A program made the translations under genes and the position numbers. This document shows positions 1 to 6,419 of a DNA stretch of 37,785 bases, one piece after another; the stretch's first letter is position 1; each line of letters begins with the position of its first letter. The notes beneath the pieces are model-generated. The model did not search any database and was not told the origin of the DNA. It saw only the letters and a list, made by a program, of their open reading frames with translations. Source of the stretch: Brevibacillus gelatini (GTDB lineage Bacteria > Bacillota > Bacilli > Brevibacillales > Brevibacillaceae); contig NZ_RHHS01000056.1 of the NCBI RefSeq assembly GCF_003710935.1, positions 1 through 37,785 on the forward strand, written 5' to 3'.

Positions 1-10
1 AGATCCAGTT

Positions 11-31
11 TTGAAGGAATAAATCCTTCAA
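11..31 (+). other. Hairpin upstream of the tRNA array
   Basis: A perfect 8-bp inverted repeat, TTGAAGGA (11-18) and TCCTTCAA (24-31), with a 5-nt loop, lies 3 bases before the first tRNA. The preceding bases resemble the conserved spacer boxes found around 23S and 5S genes in Bacilli. The window therefore probably begins just downstream of an rRNA gene, with this hairpin as a processing site. That is inference. Confidence 0.4.
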
Positions 32-34
32 CGT

Positions 35-110
35 TCCTCGGTAGCTCAGTTGGTAGAGCAATCGGCTGTTAACCGATCGGTCGGCGGTTCGAGTCCGTCC
101 CGAGGAGCCA
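35..110 (+). tRNA. tRNA-Asn(GTT)
   Basis: Full cloverleaf of 76 nt. The 5' arm TCCTCGG pairs with CCGAGGA, the anticodon loop carries GTT, the T-loop reads GGTTCGAGTCC, and the 3' CCA is encoded. It is the first member of a 15-gene + strand array. Confidence 0.97.
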
Positions 111-117
111 TTCACTT

Positions 118-193
118 GCTCCTGTAGCTCAGTCGGTAGAGCGTTTCCATGGTAAGGAAGAGGTCGCAGGTTCGATTCCTGTCGGGAGCACCA
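118..193 (+). tRNA. tRNA-Thr(GGT)
   Basis: Full 76-nt cloverleaf. GCTCCTG pairs with CGGGAGC. The anticodon stem TTTCC/GGAAG encloses loop ATGGTAA, giving anticodon GGT. CCA is encoded. A second Thr gene (TGT) occurs later in the array. Confidence 0.96.
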
Positions 194-210
194 GAAATGA
201 TTTTGATAAT

Positions 211-284
211 GGCCCGTTGGTGAAGCGGTTTAACACAGCAGCCTTTCACGCTGTCATACAGGGGTTCGAATCCCCTACGGGTCA
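211..284 (+). tRNA. tRNA-Glu(TTC), CCA not fully encoded
   Basis: GGCCCGT pairs with ACGGGTC. The anticodon loop CTTTCAC gives TTC. The discriminator A at 284 is followed by CCT rather than CCA, so the 3' end must be completed by CCA-adding enzyme. Most other genes of the array encode CCA. Confidence 0.95.
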
Positions 285-311
285 CCTATATACCCAACTC
301 GTTGTTGGGGT

Positions 312-358
312 CCCGCAAAGTGTTCGGTGTTGGCAACGCAACCTCTTCACTTTGCGGG
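312..358 (+). repeat. 11-bp inverted repeat in the Glu-Val tRNA spacer
   Basis: CCCGCAAAGTG (312-322) and CACTTTGCGGG (348-358) are perfect inverted repeats flanking a 25-nt loop. They sit between the Glu and Val tRNA genes. No T-tract follows directly, so this looks more like an RNA processing or decay hairpin than a terminator. Confidence 0.6.
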
Positions 359-365
359 GTACTTT

Positions 366-441
366 GGAGGCTTAGCTCAGCTGGGAGAGCATCTGCCTTA
401 CAAGCAGAGGGTCGGCGGTTCGATCCCGTCAGCCTCCACCA
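366..441 (+). tRNA. tRNA-Val(TAC)
   Basis: 76 nt. GGAGGCT pairs with AGCCTCC. The anticodon stem TCTGC/GCAGA encloses loop CTTACAA, giving TAC. CCA is encoded. Confidence 0.97.
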
Positions 442-458
442 CTCATCACATCTGGGTG

Positions 459-495
459 GTCAGCAAAACCTGCCACATTTTGTGGCAATGCTGAC
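459..495 (+). repeat. Nested hairpin in the Val-Met tRNA spacer
   Basis: The outer arms GTCAGCA (459-465) and TGCTGAC (489-495) enclose the inner arms TGCCACA (471-477) and TGTGGCA (481-487). Together they form one long, nearly continuous hairpin. It is the second strong hairpin in a spacer of this array, and no T-tract follows it. Confidence 0.6.
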
Positions 496-514
496 AATGG
501 ATATTCCCAATCGT

Positions 515-591
<77 letters not shown>

Positions 592-596
592 AATAT

Positions 597-673
597 GGAG
601 CTGTGGTGAAGTTGGAGTTCACGCCGGTCTGTCACACCGGAGGTCGCGGGTTCGAGTCCCGTCAGCTCCGCCA
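597..673 (+). tRNA. tRNA-Asp(GTC)
   Basis: 77 nt. GGAGCTG pairs with CAGCTCC, the anticodon is GTC, the discriminator is G, and CCA is encoded. Confidence 0.97.
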
Positions 674-734
674 TCTTTTGCAAGGTGGCCTCCTTCATGA
701 AAATGGAAAATGTTTTAGTGGAAATAAAAAAACA

Positions 735-763
735 TTGATTTTTCATGAAAGATATGTCATAAT
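735..763 (+). promoter_or_regulatory. Internal sigma-A-like promoter of the tRNA array
   Basis: TTGATT (735-740), a 17-bp spacer and CATAAT (758-763) lie in an AT-rich 100-bp gap after tRNA-Asp. The expected start site is a few bases before tRNA-Thr(TGT) at 774. The last nine tRNAs could therefore be transcribed independently of the upstream part of the array. Confidence 0.7.
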
Positions 764-773
764 TTAGTAGTAT

Positions 774-849
774 GCCGGTATAGCTCAATTGGTAGAGCAC
801 CTGACTTGTAATCAGGGGGTTGTGGGTTCAAGTCCTATTGCCGGCACCA
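774..849 (+). tRNA. tRNA-Thr(TGT)
   Basis: 76 nt. GCCGGTA pairs with TGCCGGC. Loop CTTGTAA gives anticodon TGT. CCA is encoded. It is the first gene after the internal promoter. Confidence 0.97.
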
Positions 850-855
850 CTTACT

Positions 856-940
856 GGGGAGATAGCGAAGTGGCCAAACGCGGCAGACTGTAAATCTGTT
901 CCCTCAGGGTTCGGCGGTTCAAATCCGTCTCTCCCCACCA
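856..940 (+). tRNA. tRNA-Tyr(GTA)
   Basis: 85 nt class II tRNA with a long variable arm. GGGGAGA pairs with TCTCCCC, the anticodon is GTA, and CCA is encoded. Confidence 0.96.
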
Positions 941-947
941 GTATTTC

Positions 948-1023
948 GAGCCATTAGCTCAGTTGGTAGAGCATCTGACTTTTAATCAGAGGGTCGAAGG
1001 TTCGAGTCCTTCATGGCTCACCA
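948..1023 (+). tRNA. tRNA-Lys(TTT)
   Basis: 76 nt. GAGCCAT pairs with ATGGCTC. The anticodon is TTT within CTTTTAA. CCA is encoded. Confidence 0.97.
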
Positions 1024-1045
1024 GTGTTTTTCCAAAAGTGGATAT

Positions 1046-1132
1046 GCGGTCGTGGCGGAATTGGCAGACGCGCTAGATTCAGGTTCTAGTGGTGGCAACA
1101 CCGTGGAGGTTCAAGTCCTCTCGACCGCACCA
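1046..1132 (+). tRNA. tRNA-Leu(CAG)
   Basis: 87 nt class II tRNA. GCGGTCG pairs with CGACCGC. Anticodon stem CTAGA/TCTAG encloses TTCAGGT, giving CAG. It has a long variable arm and an encoded CCA. Confidence 0.96.
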
Positions 1133-1176
1133 TCTTCTCACAAATGTGAAGTTTTTTGTTCCATACTTATCAAAAT

Positions 1177-1252
1177 GCGGACGTAGCTCAATTGGTAGAG
1201 CGTCGCCTTGCCAAGGCGAAGGTCGCGGGTTCGAGACCCGTCGTCCGCTCCA
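1177..1252 (+). tRNA. tRNA-Gly(GCC)
   Basis: 76 nt. GCGGACG pairs with CGTCCGC. The anticodon GCC is held by a GC-rich stem, the discriminator is T, and CCA is encoded. Confidence 0.97.
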
Positions 1253-1259
1253 TAATCAT

Positions 1260-1333
1260 GTGCCCTTAGCTCAGCTGGATAGAGCGTTTGACTACGAATC
1301 AAAAGGTCGGGAGTTCGAATCTCTCAGGGCACG
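1260..1333 (+). tRNA. tRNA-Arg(ACG), CCA not encoded
   Basis: GTGCCCT pairs with AGGGCAC. The anticodon is ACG, whose A34 is normally deaminated to inosine. The discriminator G at 1333 is followed by CTTTTC, so CCA is not encoded. It is the second such gene in this array. Confidence 0.95.
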
Positions 1334-1355
1334 CTTTTCTTTCATTTTTAATAGT

Positions 1356-1432
1356 CGGGAAGTAGCTCAGCTTGGTAGAGTACTTGGCTTGGGACCAAGG
1401 GGTCGCAGGTTCGAATCCTGTCTTCCCGACCA
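1356..1432 (+). tRNA. tRNA-Pro(TGG)
   Basis: 77 nt. CGGGAAG pairs with CTTCCCG. Loop CTTGGGA gives TGG. CCA is encoded. Confidence 0.96.
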
Positions 1433-1465
1433 TGATTTGCTTGCCCATAGATTCATAACGAAATT

Positions 1466-1553
1466 GCCGGGGTGGCGGAATGGGCAGACGCAACAGACTT
1501 AAAATCTGTCGGGAGTTTCTCCCGTACCGGTTCAAGTCCGGTCCTCGGCACCA
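1466..1553 (+). tRNA. tRNA-Leu(TAA)
   Basis: 88 nt class II tRNA. GCCGGGG pairs with CCTCGGC (one G:T pair). Loop CTTAAAA gives TAA. The variable arm is long and CCA is encoded. Confidence 0.96.
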
Positions 1554-1565
1554 TATACGTCAGAT

Positions 1566-1639
1566 GCGGGTGTAGTTCAATGGTAGAACTCCAGCCTTCC
1601 AAGCTGGTCGCGTGGGTTCGATTCCCATCACCCGCTCCA
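1566..1639 (+). tRNA. tRNA-Gly(TCC)
   Basis: 74 nt. GCGGGTG pairs with CACCCGC. The anticodon is TCC and CCA is encoded. It is the last gene of the array and is followed at once by a terminator. Confidence 0.97.
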
Positions 1640-1644
1640 TACAC

Positions 1645-1679
1645 AAAAAGCAGAGAAGCCAATCGCTCTCTGCTTTTTT
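1645..1679 (+). terminator. Terminator of the tRNA array
   Basis: A-rich arm AAAAAGCAGAGA (1645-1656) pairs with TCTCTGCTTTTTT (1667-1679), giving a 12-bp stem that ends in a T6 tract. Confidence 0.9.
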
Positions 1680-1756
1680 GCTGTGATGATCCAGAGCCAG
1701 AGGGGAAAGGCGTTTCAACTCAGGGCGGAACCGATCCGCAGGTGACGGGACAGGCG

Positions 1757-1838
1757 TGAGGGCAGGTGCGGGGCAAACGCGAGGGCAGGTGCAGGGCAGG
1801 GCAAACGCGAGAGCAAACGCAAGGGCAAAAAAGCTGCT
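1757..1838. repeat. GC-rich imperfect tandem repeat between the tRNA array and the kinase gene
   Basis: About 80 bp are built from reiterated modules of the type GGGCAAACGCGAG and GGGCAGGTGC, with drift. No convincing gene lies in 1680-1843: reading frames here have no start with a ribosome site and no family likeness. The repeats probably arose by slippage. Confidence 0.5.
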
Positions 1839-1843
1839 GGCGC

Positions 1844-1868
1844 AAAAAAAAGCCCACGAATTGGGCTT
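1844..1868 (-). terminator. Terminator of the histidine kinase gene
   Basis: On the minus strand, AGCCCA (1867-1862) pairs with TGGGCT (1856-1851) and is followed by eight T residues. It lies 27 bases past the stop codon of the kinase gene. Confidence 0.85.
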
Positions 1869-1894
1869 GATGCACAAAGGTATTCATCGTCTAC

Positions 1895-3061
1895 TTACGA
1901 AAATCCCGCTGCTTGGACTGCCTCCTCTGGCGATAAAATCGGCAGCGAGACGACGAAGCGGGTGCGGTTTTCGTTGGAATCACAATGAATCGTGCCATTA
2001 TGCTTGTCGATAATATTTTTGCAGATCGACAGACCGATGCCTGTCCCATTTTGCTTGGTCGTAAAGAACGGCTGAAACAAAATCTCGACAATCTCTGGCG
2101 GAATCATTTCTCCGTTGTTTTCCACGCTCAAATAGAGCCAGCCATCTGAAGCGGTGGCAATGACGTGTATGTACTTGTCTGTTCGATTTTGCACAGCGTC
2201 GATCGCATTGTTCAACAAATTGACGACGACCTGTTTTAAGCCTTCCTCATAACAAGTCAGCGCGCAGGGGTGGATTTGTTTTGCAAATCGTATGTTCTCT
2301 CCTACCAGTCGAGGAGTAATAAGGGTTTCTACTTCATCGAGCAGTTGCTCAACTTGAACCGTTTTGAAAATTTCATCCAAGATCGGTTTTTTGGAAAAGC
2401 TGAGAAAGCCGGTTATTTGCCGGTGCAAATTTTCGAATTCATGCATGACAACTTGAATATACGTTTGCAGCTGCGCTTGTTCCTGTGTAGACTCGCTAAT
2501 CAGCTTGAGAAAGCCTTCTATCGCGCACAGCGGATTGCGCAGCTCATGGGCCATGTTGGCAGCGATTTTTCCCAACATCGTCAGCTTGTCATTGTGCAGG
2601 TAGGAAATCGTTTCTTCCTTTTGGACGAGCTCCTTGTTTATCATCTGCTCGAAATGATAGACGGCCCAAAAAACACTCTCATCCATCGCTTTCCCCAGCT
2701 CTCGCTCCAGATAGTGCATGTCCTGCGGAGAGAGGGACCATTGTTGCAGTTCAGGATGCAGCTCACGCCAAAAGACATTTCGGTACAACTGATACGTGCG
2801 CAAAATGGAGGAAAAGGGGAATTCCTGCGAGCGCAGCCACTCTCCCATATCCAGTGCCCAGTTCTGCATGTCCTGGTCTACGTTTTCCACCAGATAACGG
2901 GCTAGGAGCACAGTTCGTTTCTCCGCAAAATCACGAGGAATTTTTACAGGAATTTCCATACTACGAACAATTTCCCGCATCCATATTGTAGTAATTCTTG
3001 GTGCTAAATCCAAAATTTTCCGTGAAACGTTTGCTAGATTAAGCCTCACAGTCTCCACCAT
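1895..3061 (-). CDS. Soluble sensor histidine kinase (sporulation-kinase-like)
   Basis: About 388 aa. It has no membrane segment or signal peptide. The first ~150 residues are a helical, tryptophan-rich domain that may belong to the RsbRD-N/kinase N-terminal type (inference). A HisKA dimerisation helix follows, with the phospho-acceptor in AANMAHELRNPL (about His172). The HATPase domain has an N-box (NLLNNAIDAV, about 281-289) and G-box (GTGIGLSI, about 340). The D-box reads VENNGEMI, with N for the usual D and no second G, a known variant that may change nucleotide handling. No response regulator is adjacent, as for the orphan kinases feeding Spo0F. An upstream TTG at 3139 would add 26 residues but lacks a ribosome site; the ATG at 3061 has GGGGTGG 8 bases ahead. 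Confidence 0.85.
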   Translation of the reverse strand: MVETVRLNLANVSRKILDLAPRITTIWMREIVRSMEIPVKIPRDFAEKRTVLLARYLVENVDQDMQNWALDMGEWLRSQEFPFSSILRTYQLYRNVFWRELHPELQQWSLSPQDMHYLERELGKAMDESVFWAVYHFEQMINKELVQKEETISYLHNDKLTMLGKIAANMAHELRNPLCAIEGFLKLISESTQEQAQLQTYIQVVMHEFENLHRQITGFLSFSKKPILDEIFKTVQVEQLLDEVETLITPRLVGENIRFAKQIHPCALTCYEEGLKQVVVNLLNNAIDAVQNRTDKYIHVIATASDGWLYLSVENNGEMIPPEIVEILFQPFFTTKQNGTGIGLSICKNIIDKHNGTIHCDSNENRTRFVVSLPILSPEEAVQAAGFS

Positions 3062-3276
3062 CGCATTATCCACCCCACTAAAATCGTAAGGGAAAAGGGT
3101 AAGATTAGACAAGGTATAATTATCCCGATTTCGCGACAAAATGTTTTTTTGCAGGATTTTTTATTGACAAAATCCGCTGAAATACGTCGCTATTCGAAAA
3201 AATATTCAATCATGAGTCCGATTCTAGTCACATAAAGTAGAATGGACAAACATTTTGATGGACCAGGGAGGCAGGG

Positions 3277-3927
3277 ATGGGAGAGCATTTTTGGCTGGGA
3301 CTGGTGCACATTTTCATGATTGATCTGGTGTTGAGCAGCGACAATGCTGTCATCATAGGAATGGCTTGTCGGGGGTTGCCTCCGCGGGAACGCAGCCGTG
3401 CTGTCCTGTACGGAACGATGGGGGCTGTCGTCCTGCGAATCGTGTTGACGGGTGTGACGACCTGGATGCTCGATATTCCGCTTGTCAAGGCGATCGGGGG
3501 AGGACTGCTCTTGTGGATCGCTGTAAAGCTGATGGTGAGCAACGAGGAAGAAACGACAGAGGTGGCGCAAAATCAGACAATCGGCCAGGCAGTCAAAACG
3601 ATCATATTGGCTGATTTTGTCATGAGCCTGGACAATGTTTTGGCCGTTGGGGGAGCGGCGCATGGCGATCTGTGGCTGGTTTTGCTTGGACTGGGGATGA
3701 GCATTCCGCTTTTGATGTGGGGAAGCGCGTGGGTAGCCAGGCTGATGAACCGCTTTCCGGGCCTCGTCATTATCGGCGGCGGGGTGCTTGCTTTTACGGC
3801 GGTGGACATGTTTCTGGAAGACCCGTACGTGTGGAAATGGATCAATCCGCTCCTGCTCAATCACATGTGGCTTCCGGCTATTGCCTCGGTCGCCATCATG
3901 CTGTGGGGACGGATGAAACGGGCCTGA
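3277..3927 (+). CDS. TerC/YjbE-family integral membrane protein
   Basis: 216 aa with about seven hydrophobic segments. The two family signatures are present: DLVLSSDNAV near residue 15 and DFVMSLDNVLAVGG near 115, whose acidic and Asn residues lie in the membrane. TerC relatives in Bacilli (YjbE, YkoY) are linked to manganese export and metal loading of secreted proteins. The length matches the shorter YjbE type. An AGGGAGG site lies 6 bases ahead of the ATG. No yybP-ykoY manganese riboswitch is seen upstream, so control differs from classical ykoY. The gene is divergent from the histidine kinase. Confidence 0.85.
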   Translation: MGEHFWLGLVHIFMIDLVLSSDNAVIIGMACRGLPPRERSRAVLYGTMGAVVLRIVLTGVTTWMLDIPLVKAIGGGLLLWIAVKLMVSNEEETTEVAQNQTIGQAVKTIILADFVMSLDNVLAVGGAAHGDLWLVLLGLGMSIPLLMWGSAWVARLMNRFPGLVIIGGGVLAFTAVDMFLEDPYVWKWINPLLLNHMWLPAIASVAIMLWGRMKRA

Positions 3928-3996
3928 ACAGGTAATGAAAGGAAGGGAGAGTGGGGAATACTACAAGTAAACATCGCCGGAAAGGAACCGTTGCAC

Positions 3997-4584
3997 ATGA
4001 ACACAAGTCTCTTGATGCTATGGAGATACTGGGATGAAATCTATCAACGGTGCACCAGACTAACCTATATCGAAAAAGGAAAAAATATTTTCCGGGTCGT
4101 TCCTTTGCGTTATCGGGGGGAGCCATTACGGACGTCAGATGAGCAGATCATTCAGGACGGCGATTTCATTTTAAAAATACATATTCACAACTATTACTTT
4201 GCATCACTCTGCCGCGGTGTGCAGGACGAACTGCGGGTAGCCTTGCTTTTGCGCAGGCATATTTTGCAGTCGCTGCCCAAACTGGCGGCATTTTTGGAAG
4301 CGATGGAAGAGCGGGAGAAGATCAAGGGCATCGTCGGCACAACGATGCTGCACAAAGGAGTGGTTCCTTTGGGATTTTCCATCTCGGACGTGCCGATGAA
4401 CTGGTTTTTCCGCTACAAGCGCTGGTACTTGCGCCTTATGCTTAGGCTCGTTCATCCCGATGGCAAAAGACGGTTGCAGACGTGGAAGCAGGACATGCCG
4501 TTAAAACGGGTTTACATGTCCAAGGAGATGTTGCTTGCGCGCTACGGGCAAAACAGGCAGCAGACGACAGGAGATACGCTTTGA
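3997..4584 (+). CDS. ykoP: YkoP-like protein of unknown function
   Basis: About 195 aa, predicted cytoplasmic, basic and rich in aromatic residues. It contains the pattern IFRVVPLRYRG followed by a short turn and LKIHIHNYYF, which I recognise from Bacillus subtilis YkoP; no activity is known to me. The coding end overlaps the start of the glycosyltransferase gene by four bases (TTGA), so the two are translationally coupled. YkoP and a YkoN-type glycosyltransferase also sit close together in B. subtilis, which suggests a joint role in glycolipid or envelope synthesis. The ATG at 3997 follows AAGGA by 10 bases; a TTG at 3991 is too close to it. Confidence 0.65.
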   Translation: MNTSLLMLWRYWDEIYQRCTRLTYIEKGKNIFRVVPLRYRGEPLRTSDEQIIQDGDFILKIHIHNYYFASLCRGVQDELRVALLLRRHILQSLPKLAAFLEAMEEREKIKGIVGTTMLHKGVVPLGFSISDVPMNWFFRYKRWYLRLMLRLVHPDGKRRLQTWKQDMPLKRVYMSKEMLLARYGQNRQQTTGDTL

Positions 4585-5738
4585 GGGGCAAACGTTTTTT
4601 ACTGGTCACTGAGGAATGGGCAGGAAGCGGGCACAGGGTAGCAGCAGAGGCGCTCCAGGAGGTTTTGCTCAACATGGACGGGGTGGAATCAGCCCGGCTG
4701 ATCGGAGGCTTGCAGACAGCCAGTCCGAGTTTGCGCGTGCTGTCCCGTTTTTTTTATGTCAACATGCTCAAATACGCCAGGCCTGTATGGCACAGCATGT
4801 ACGAACAGGATGAGATGTGGGGAAAGGCGCTGTCCAGGCCGCTCGGCCGGTGGCTCTCGGCGAGGCTGCTGCGGCGGGTGCTGCAGGCGGAGCAGCCGGA
4901 CGTCGTGATCGTGACGCATGCCTACTGTCTGTCGGCGCTTGCCTTCGCCAAGAAACAGATGGACAAGCCGTTTCAACTGGTCAGTATTCCGACTGATTTT
5001 CACGTCAATCGCTTTTGGGTGGACCGGGAAATCGACGCTTATATTGTCGCGCATGAGTATATGGCGGAGTGTCTGCAACAAAAATATCAGATTCACCCTG
5101 AAAAAATTCACGTCTGCGGCATTCCGATCCGACGGGCGTTCAGCCTGGCAGAGAGCACGCCCAAGCACGAATGGAAGAAACGGCTCGGGATTGCTCCGGA
5201 GCGCTTTACCGTGCTGATCGGCGGGGGCGAGGGCGGTTACGGGCAGATGGAGGAAGTCATCCGCGCCTTGTTCACAGAGGAGCAGCCGCTGCAGGTTGTT
5301 GCGGTGACGGGAAAAAATGCCCGGCTGAAAAAGCGGCTGGAGACGGAGTTTGCCCACGGAGACGGGCGACACGACCTTGTCGTCAAAGGCTTTGAAGACT
5401 GTATGTGGCAATGGATTGGCGCGGCGGACGTGTATGTGACCAAGCCGGGCGGTATCACTTGTGCAGAGGCACTCGCGATGCGGACGCCGCTTGTTTTGTA
5501 TCAGCCGCTGCCTGGACAGGAGCGGCATAACAGCACTTTTCTCACGCAGCAAAACGCAGCGGTGCTGGCGAAAACGCCGCAGGAAATCCAAAACGTTATC
5601 AGGCGTTGGCGTCACTCTGATGAAAAGAATAAAATTCCCCTGCAAATGGACAAACTAAGGCGTCCGGAAGCGGCGAATCAGATCGCTACGCTGCTCTTTC
5701 AACTAGAGTCTAAATTTGGCAACGAAAATGAAGAATGA
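4581..5738 (+). CDS. MGDG-synthase/UgtP-like glycosyltransferase (YkoN type)
   Basis: About 385 aa, GT28-like two-domain fold. The N-terminal domain carries EEWAGSGHR near residues 10-18, typical of diacylglycerol glycosyltransferases, and SIPTDFHVNRFW near 135. The C-terminal sugar-nucleotide domain carries GGGEGGYG near 213, a TKPGGITCAEA loop near 286 and PLPGQERHN near 311. It should move a sugar from a UDP-sugar to a lipid or envelope acceptor; the substrate cannot be read from sequence. The start is the TTG at 4581, overlapping the ykoP stop, with AGGAG 7 bases upstream. An in-frame ATG at 4482 lies inside ykoP and is rejected. Confidence 0.85.
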   Translation: MRGKRFLLVTEEWAGSGHRVAAEALQEVLLNMDGVESARLIGGLQTASPSLRVLSRFFYVNMLKYARPVWHSMYEQDEMWGKALSRPLGRWLSARLLRRVLQAEQPDVVIVTHAYCLSALAFAKKQMDKPFQLVSIPTDFHVNRFWVDREIDAYIVAHEYMAECLQQKYQIHPEKIHVCGIPIRRAFSLAESTPKHEWKKRLGIAPERFTVLIGGGEGGYGQMEEVIRALFTEEQPLQVVAVTGKNARLKKRLETEFAHGDGRHDLVVKGFEDCMWQWIGAADVYVTKPGGITCAEALAMRTPLVLYQPLPGQERHNSTFLTQQNAAVLAKTPQEIQNVIRRWRHSDEKNKIPLQMDKLRRPEAANQIATLLFQLESKFGNENEE

Positions 5739-5763
5739 ACAACGAAAACTTCACACATATTAA
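5733..5763 (+). promoter_or_regulatory. Candidate sigma-G promoter of the SASP gene
   Basis: AGAATG (5733-5738) and CATATTA (5757-5763) are separated by 18 bp. They match the sigma-G consensus (TGAATA-like, CATAMTA) at 4 of 6 and 6 of 7 positions. The element overlaps the stop codon of the glycosyltransferase gene and suits forespore expression of the SASP. Confidence 0.5.
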
Positions 5764-5792
5764 ACCTACCAACGACGAGGAGGTGATGACAG

Positions 5793-5996
5793 ATGGCTAA
5801 CAACAACCGCTCCAGCAACAATCTGGTGGTTCCTCAAGCAAACCAGGCACTGGACCAAATGAAGTACGAAATCGCTTCTGAATTCGGCGTTCAGCTTGGT
5901 CCGGACACTACTTCCCGTCAAAACGGTTCAGTAGGTGGCGAGATCACAAAACGTCTTGTTGCCTTCGCTGAACAACAATTGGCTGGCCGTGGCTAA
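5793..5996 (+). CDS. Alpha/beta-type small acid-soluble spore protein
   Basis: 67 aa, Asn/Gln-rich and with no Cys or Trp. It contains the GPR protease site EIASEFGV near residues 26-33 and the conserved C-terminal block [16 protein letters not shown]. Such proteins coat forespore DNA in the A-like form, protect it from UV and heat damage, and are degraded at germination. AGGAGGTGA precedes the ATG by a few bases, and a terminator follows at 6016. It is monocistronic and probably expressed in the forespore from the candidate sigma-G promoter just upstream. Confidence 0.95.
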   Translation: MANNNRSSNNLVVPQANQALDQMKYEIASEFGVQLGPDTTSRQNGSVGGEITKRLVAFAEQQLAGRG

Positions 5997-6015
5997 TTGC
6001 ATAGTTGGATGAGGA

Positions 6016-6045
6016 AAGGCACCTGCGGGTGTCTTTCTTTTTTTG
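6016..6045 (+). terminator. Terminator of the SASP gene
   Basis: AAAGGCACC (6016-6024) pairs with GGTGTCTTT (6029-6037), including one G:T pair. A T-rich run follows. Confidence 0.85.
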
Positions 6046-6141
6046 TCTGCGGCTTTTGGTGATAACTTACAGGGAAAATGGAAATCTGGAACGCATATTT
6101 CAGTGGCAGAGGCTGACTCTATATGTGTTGGGAGGTGAAGG

Positions 6142-6351
6142 ATGATGACAGTAGGAGCACAGGTGAAACAGGCGCTTGCCAGCCTGAAGGGGGCGCAGGC
6201 AGATTTGGAGTCGTTCGCGCTTAGCACGCAAAACAAGCAAGCGAAGCAAATGTACACAGAAGCTGCCCAGCAAACCCAGGCGATTGTGAACAACCTGCAG
6301 CAGCGTGTGACAGAGTTGGAGAACGAAGAGCCACAGTACAAAGGCTTCTAG
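6142..6351 (+). CDS. DUF1657 family protein (spoVA-cluster companion)
   Basis: 69 aa, all-helical and Gln/Ala-rich: VKQALASLKGAQADLESFAL and onward. DUF1657 proteins are typical companions of spoVA2mob-type operons, which raise spore heat resistance and alter germination; their molecular role is unknown. The helical unit recurs at the C-terminus of the next gene's product, with 21 identities over 49 aligned residues by eye. GGGAGGTGA lies just upstream; translation could start at 6142 or at the second ATG at 6145. A hairpin with a T-rich tail separates it from the DUF421 gene. Confidence 0.8.
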   Translation: MMTVGAQVKQALASLKGAQADLESFALSTQNKQAKQMYTEAAQQTQAIVNNLQQRVTELENEEPQYKGF

Positions 6352-6360
6352 TCTGCTGAG

Positions 6361-6397
6361 AAAGGGAGAGGGACTCCCTCTCTCTTGGCTTTTCTTT
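6361..6397 (+). terminator. Intra-operon hairpin between the DUF1657 and DUF421 genes
   Basis: AAGGGAGAGGGA and TCCCTCTCTCTT form a 12-position stem with one G:T pair, followed by GGCTTTTCTTTT. It may be a partial terminator that leaves more transcript for the small DUF1657 gene than for the membrane genes downstream. Confidence 0.6.
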
Positions 6398-6419
6398 TAA
6401 AGGCTGACGGAGGTGGAGC

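Noticed and set aside
3140..3276. yybP-ykoY manganese riboswitch ahead of the TerC-family gene
   Set aside because: The region is short and AT-rich, and shows none of the conserved loops or a GC-rich closing stem.
6093..6125. Sigma-G promoter ahead of the DUF1657 gene (GCATA ... CTATATG)
   Set aside because: The spacing is about 21 bp and the -10 fits poorly. Forespore expression is likely from context but this site does not convince.
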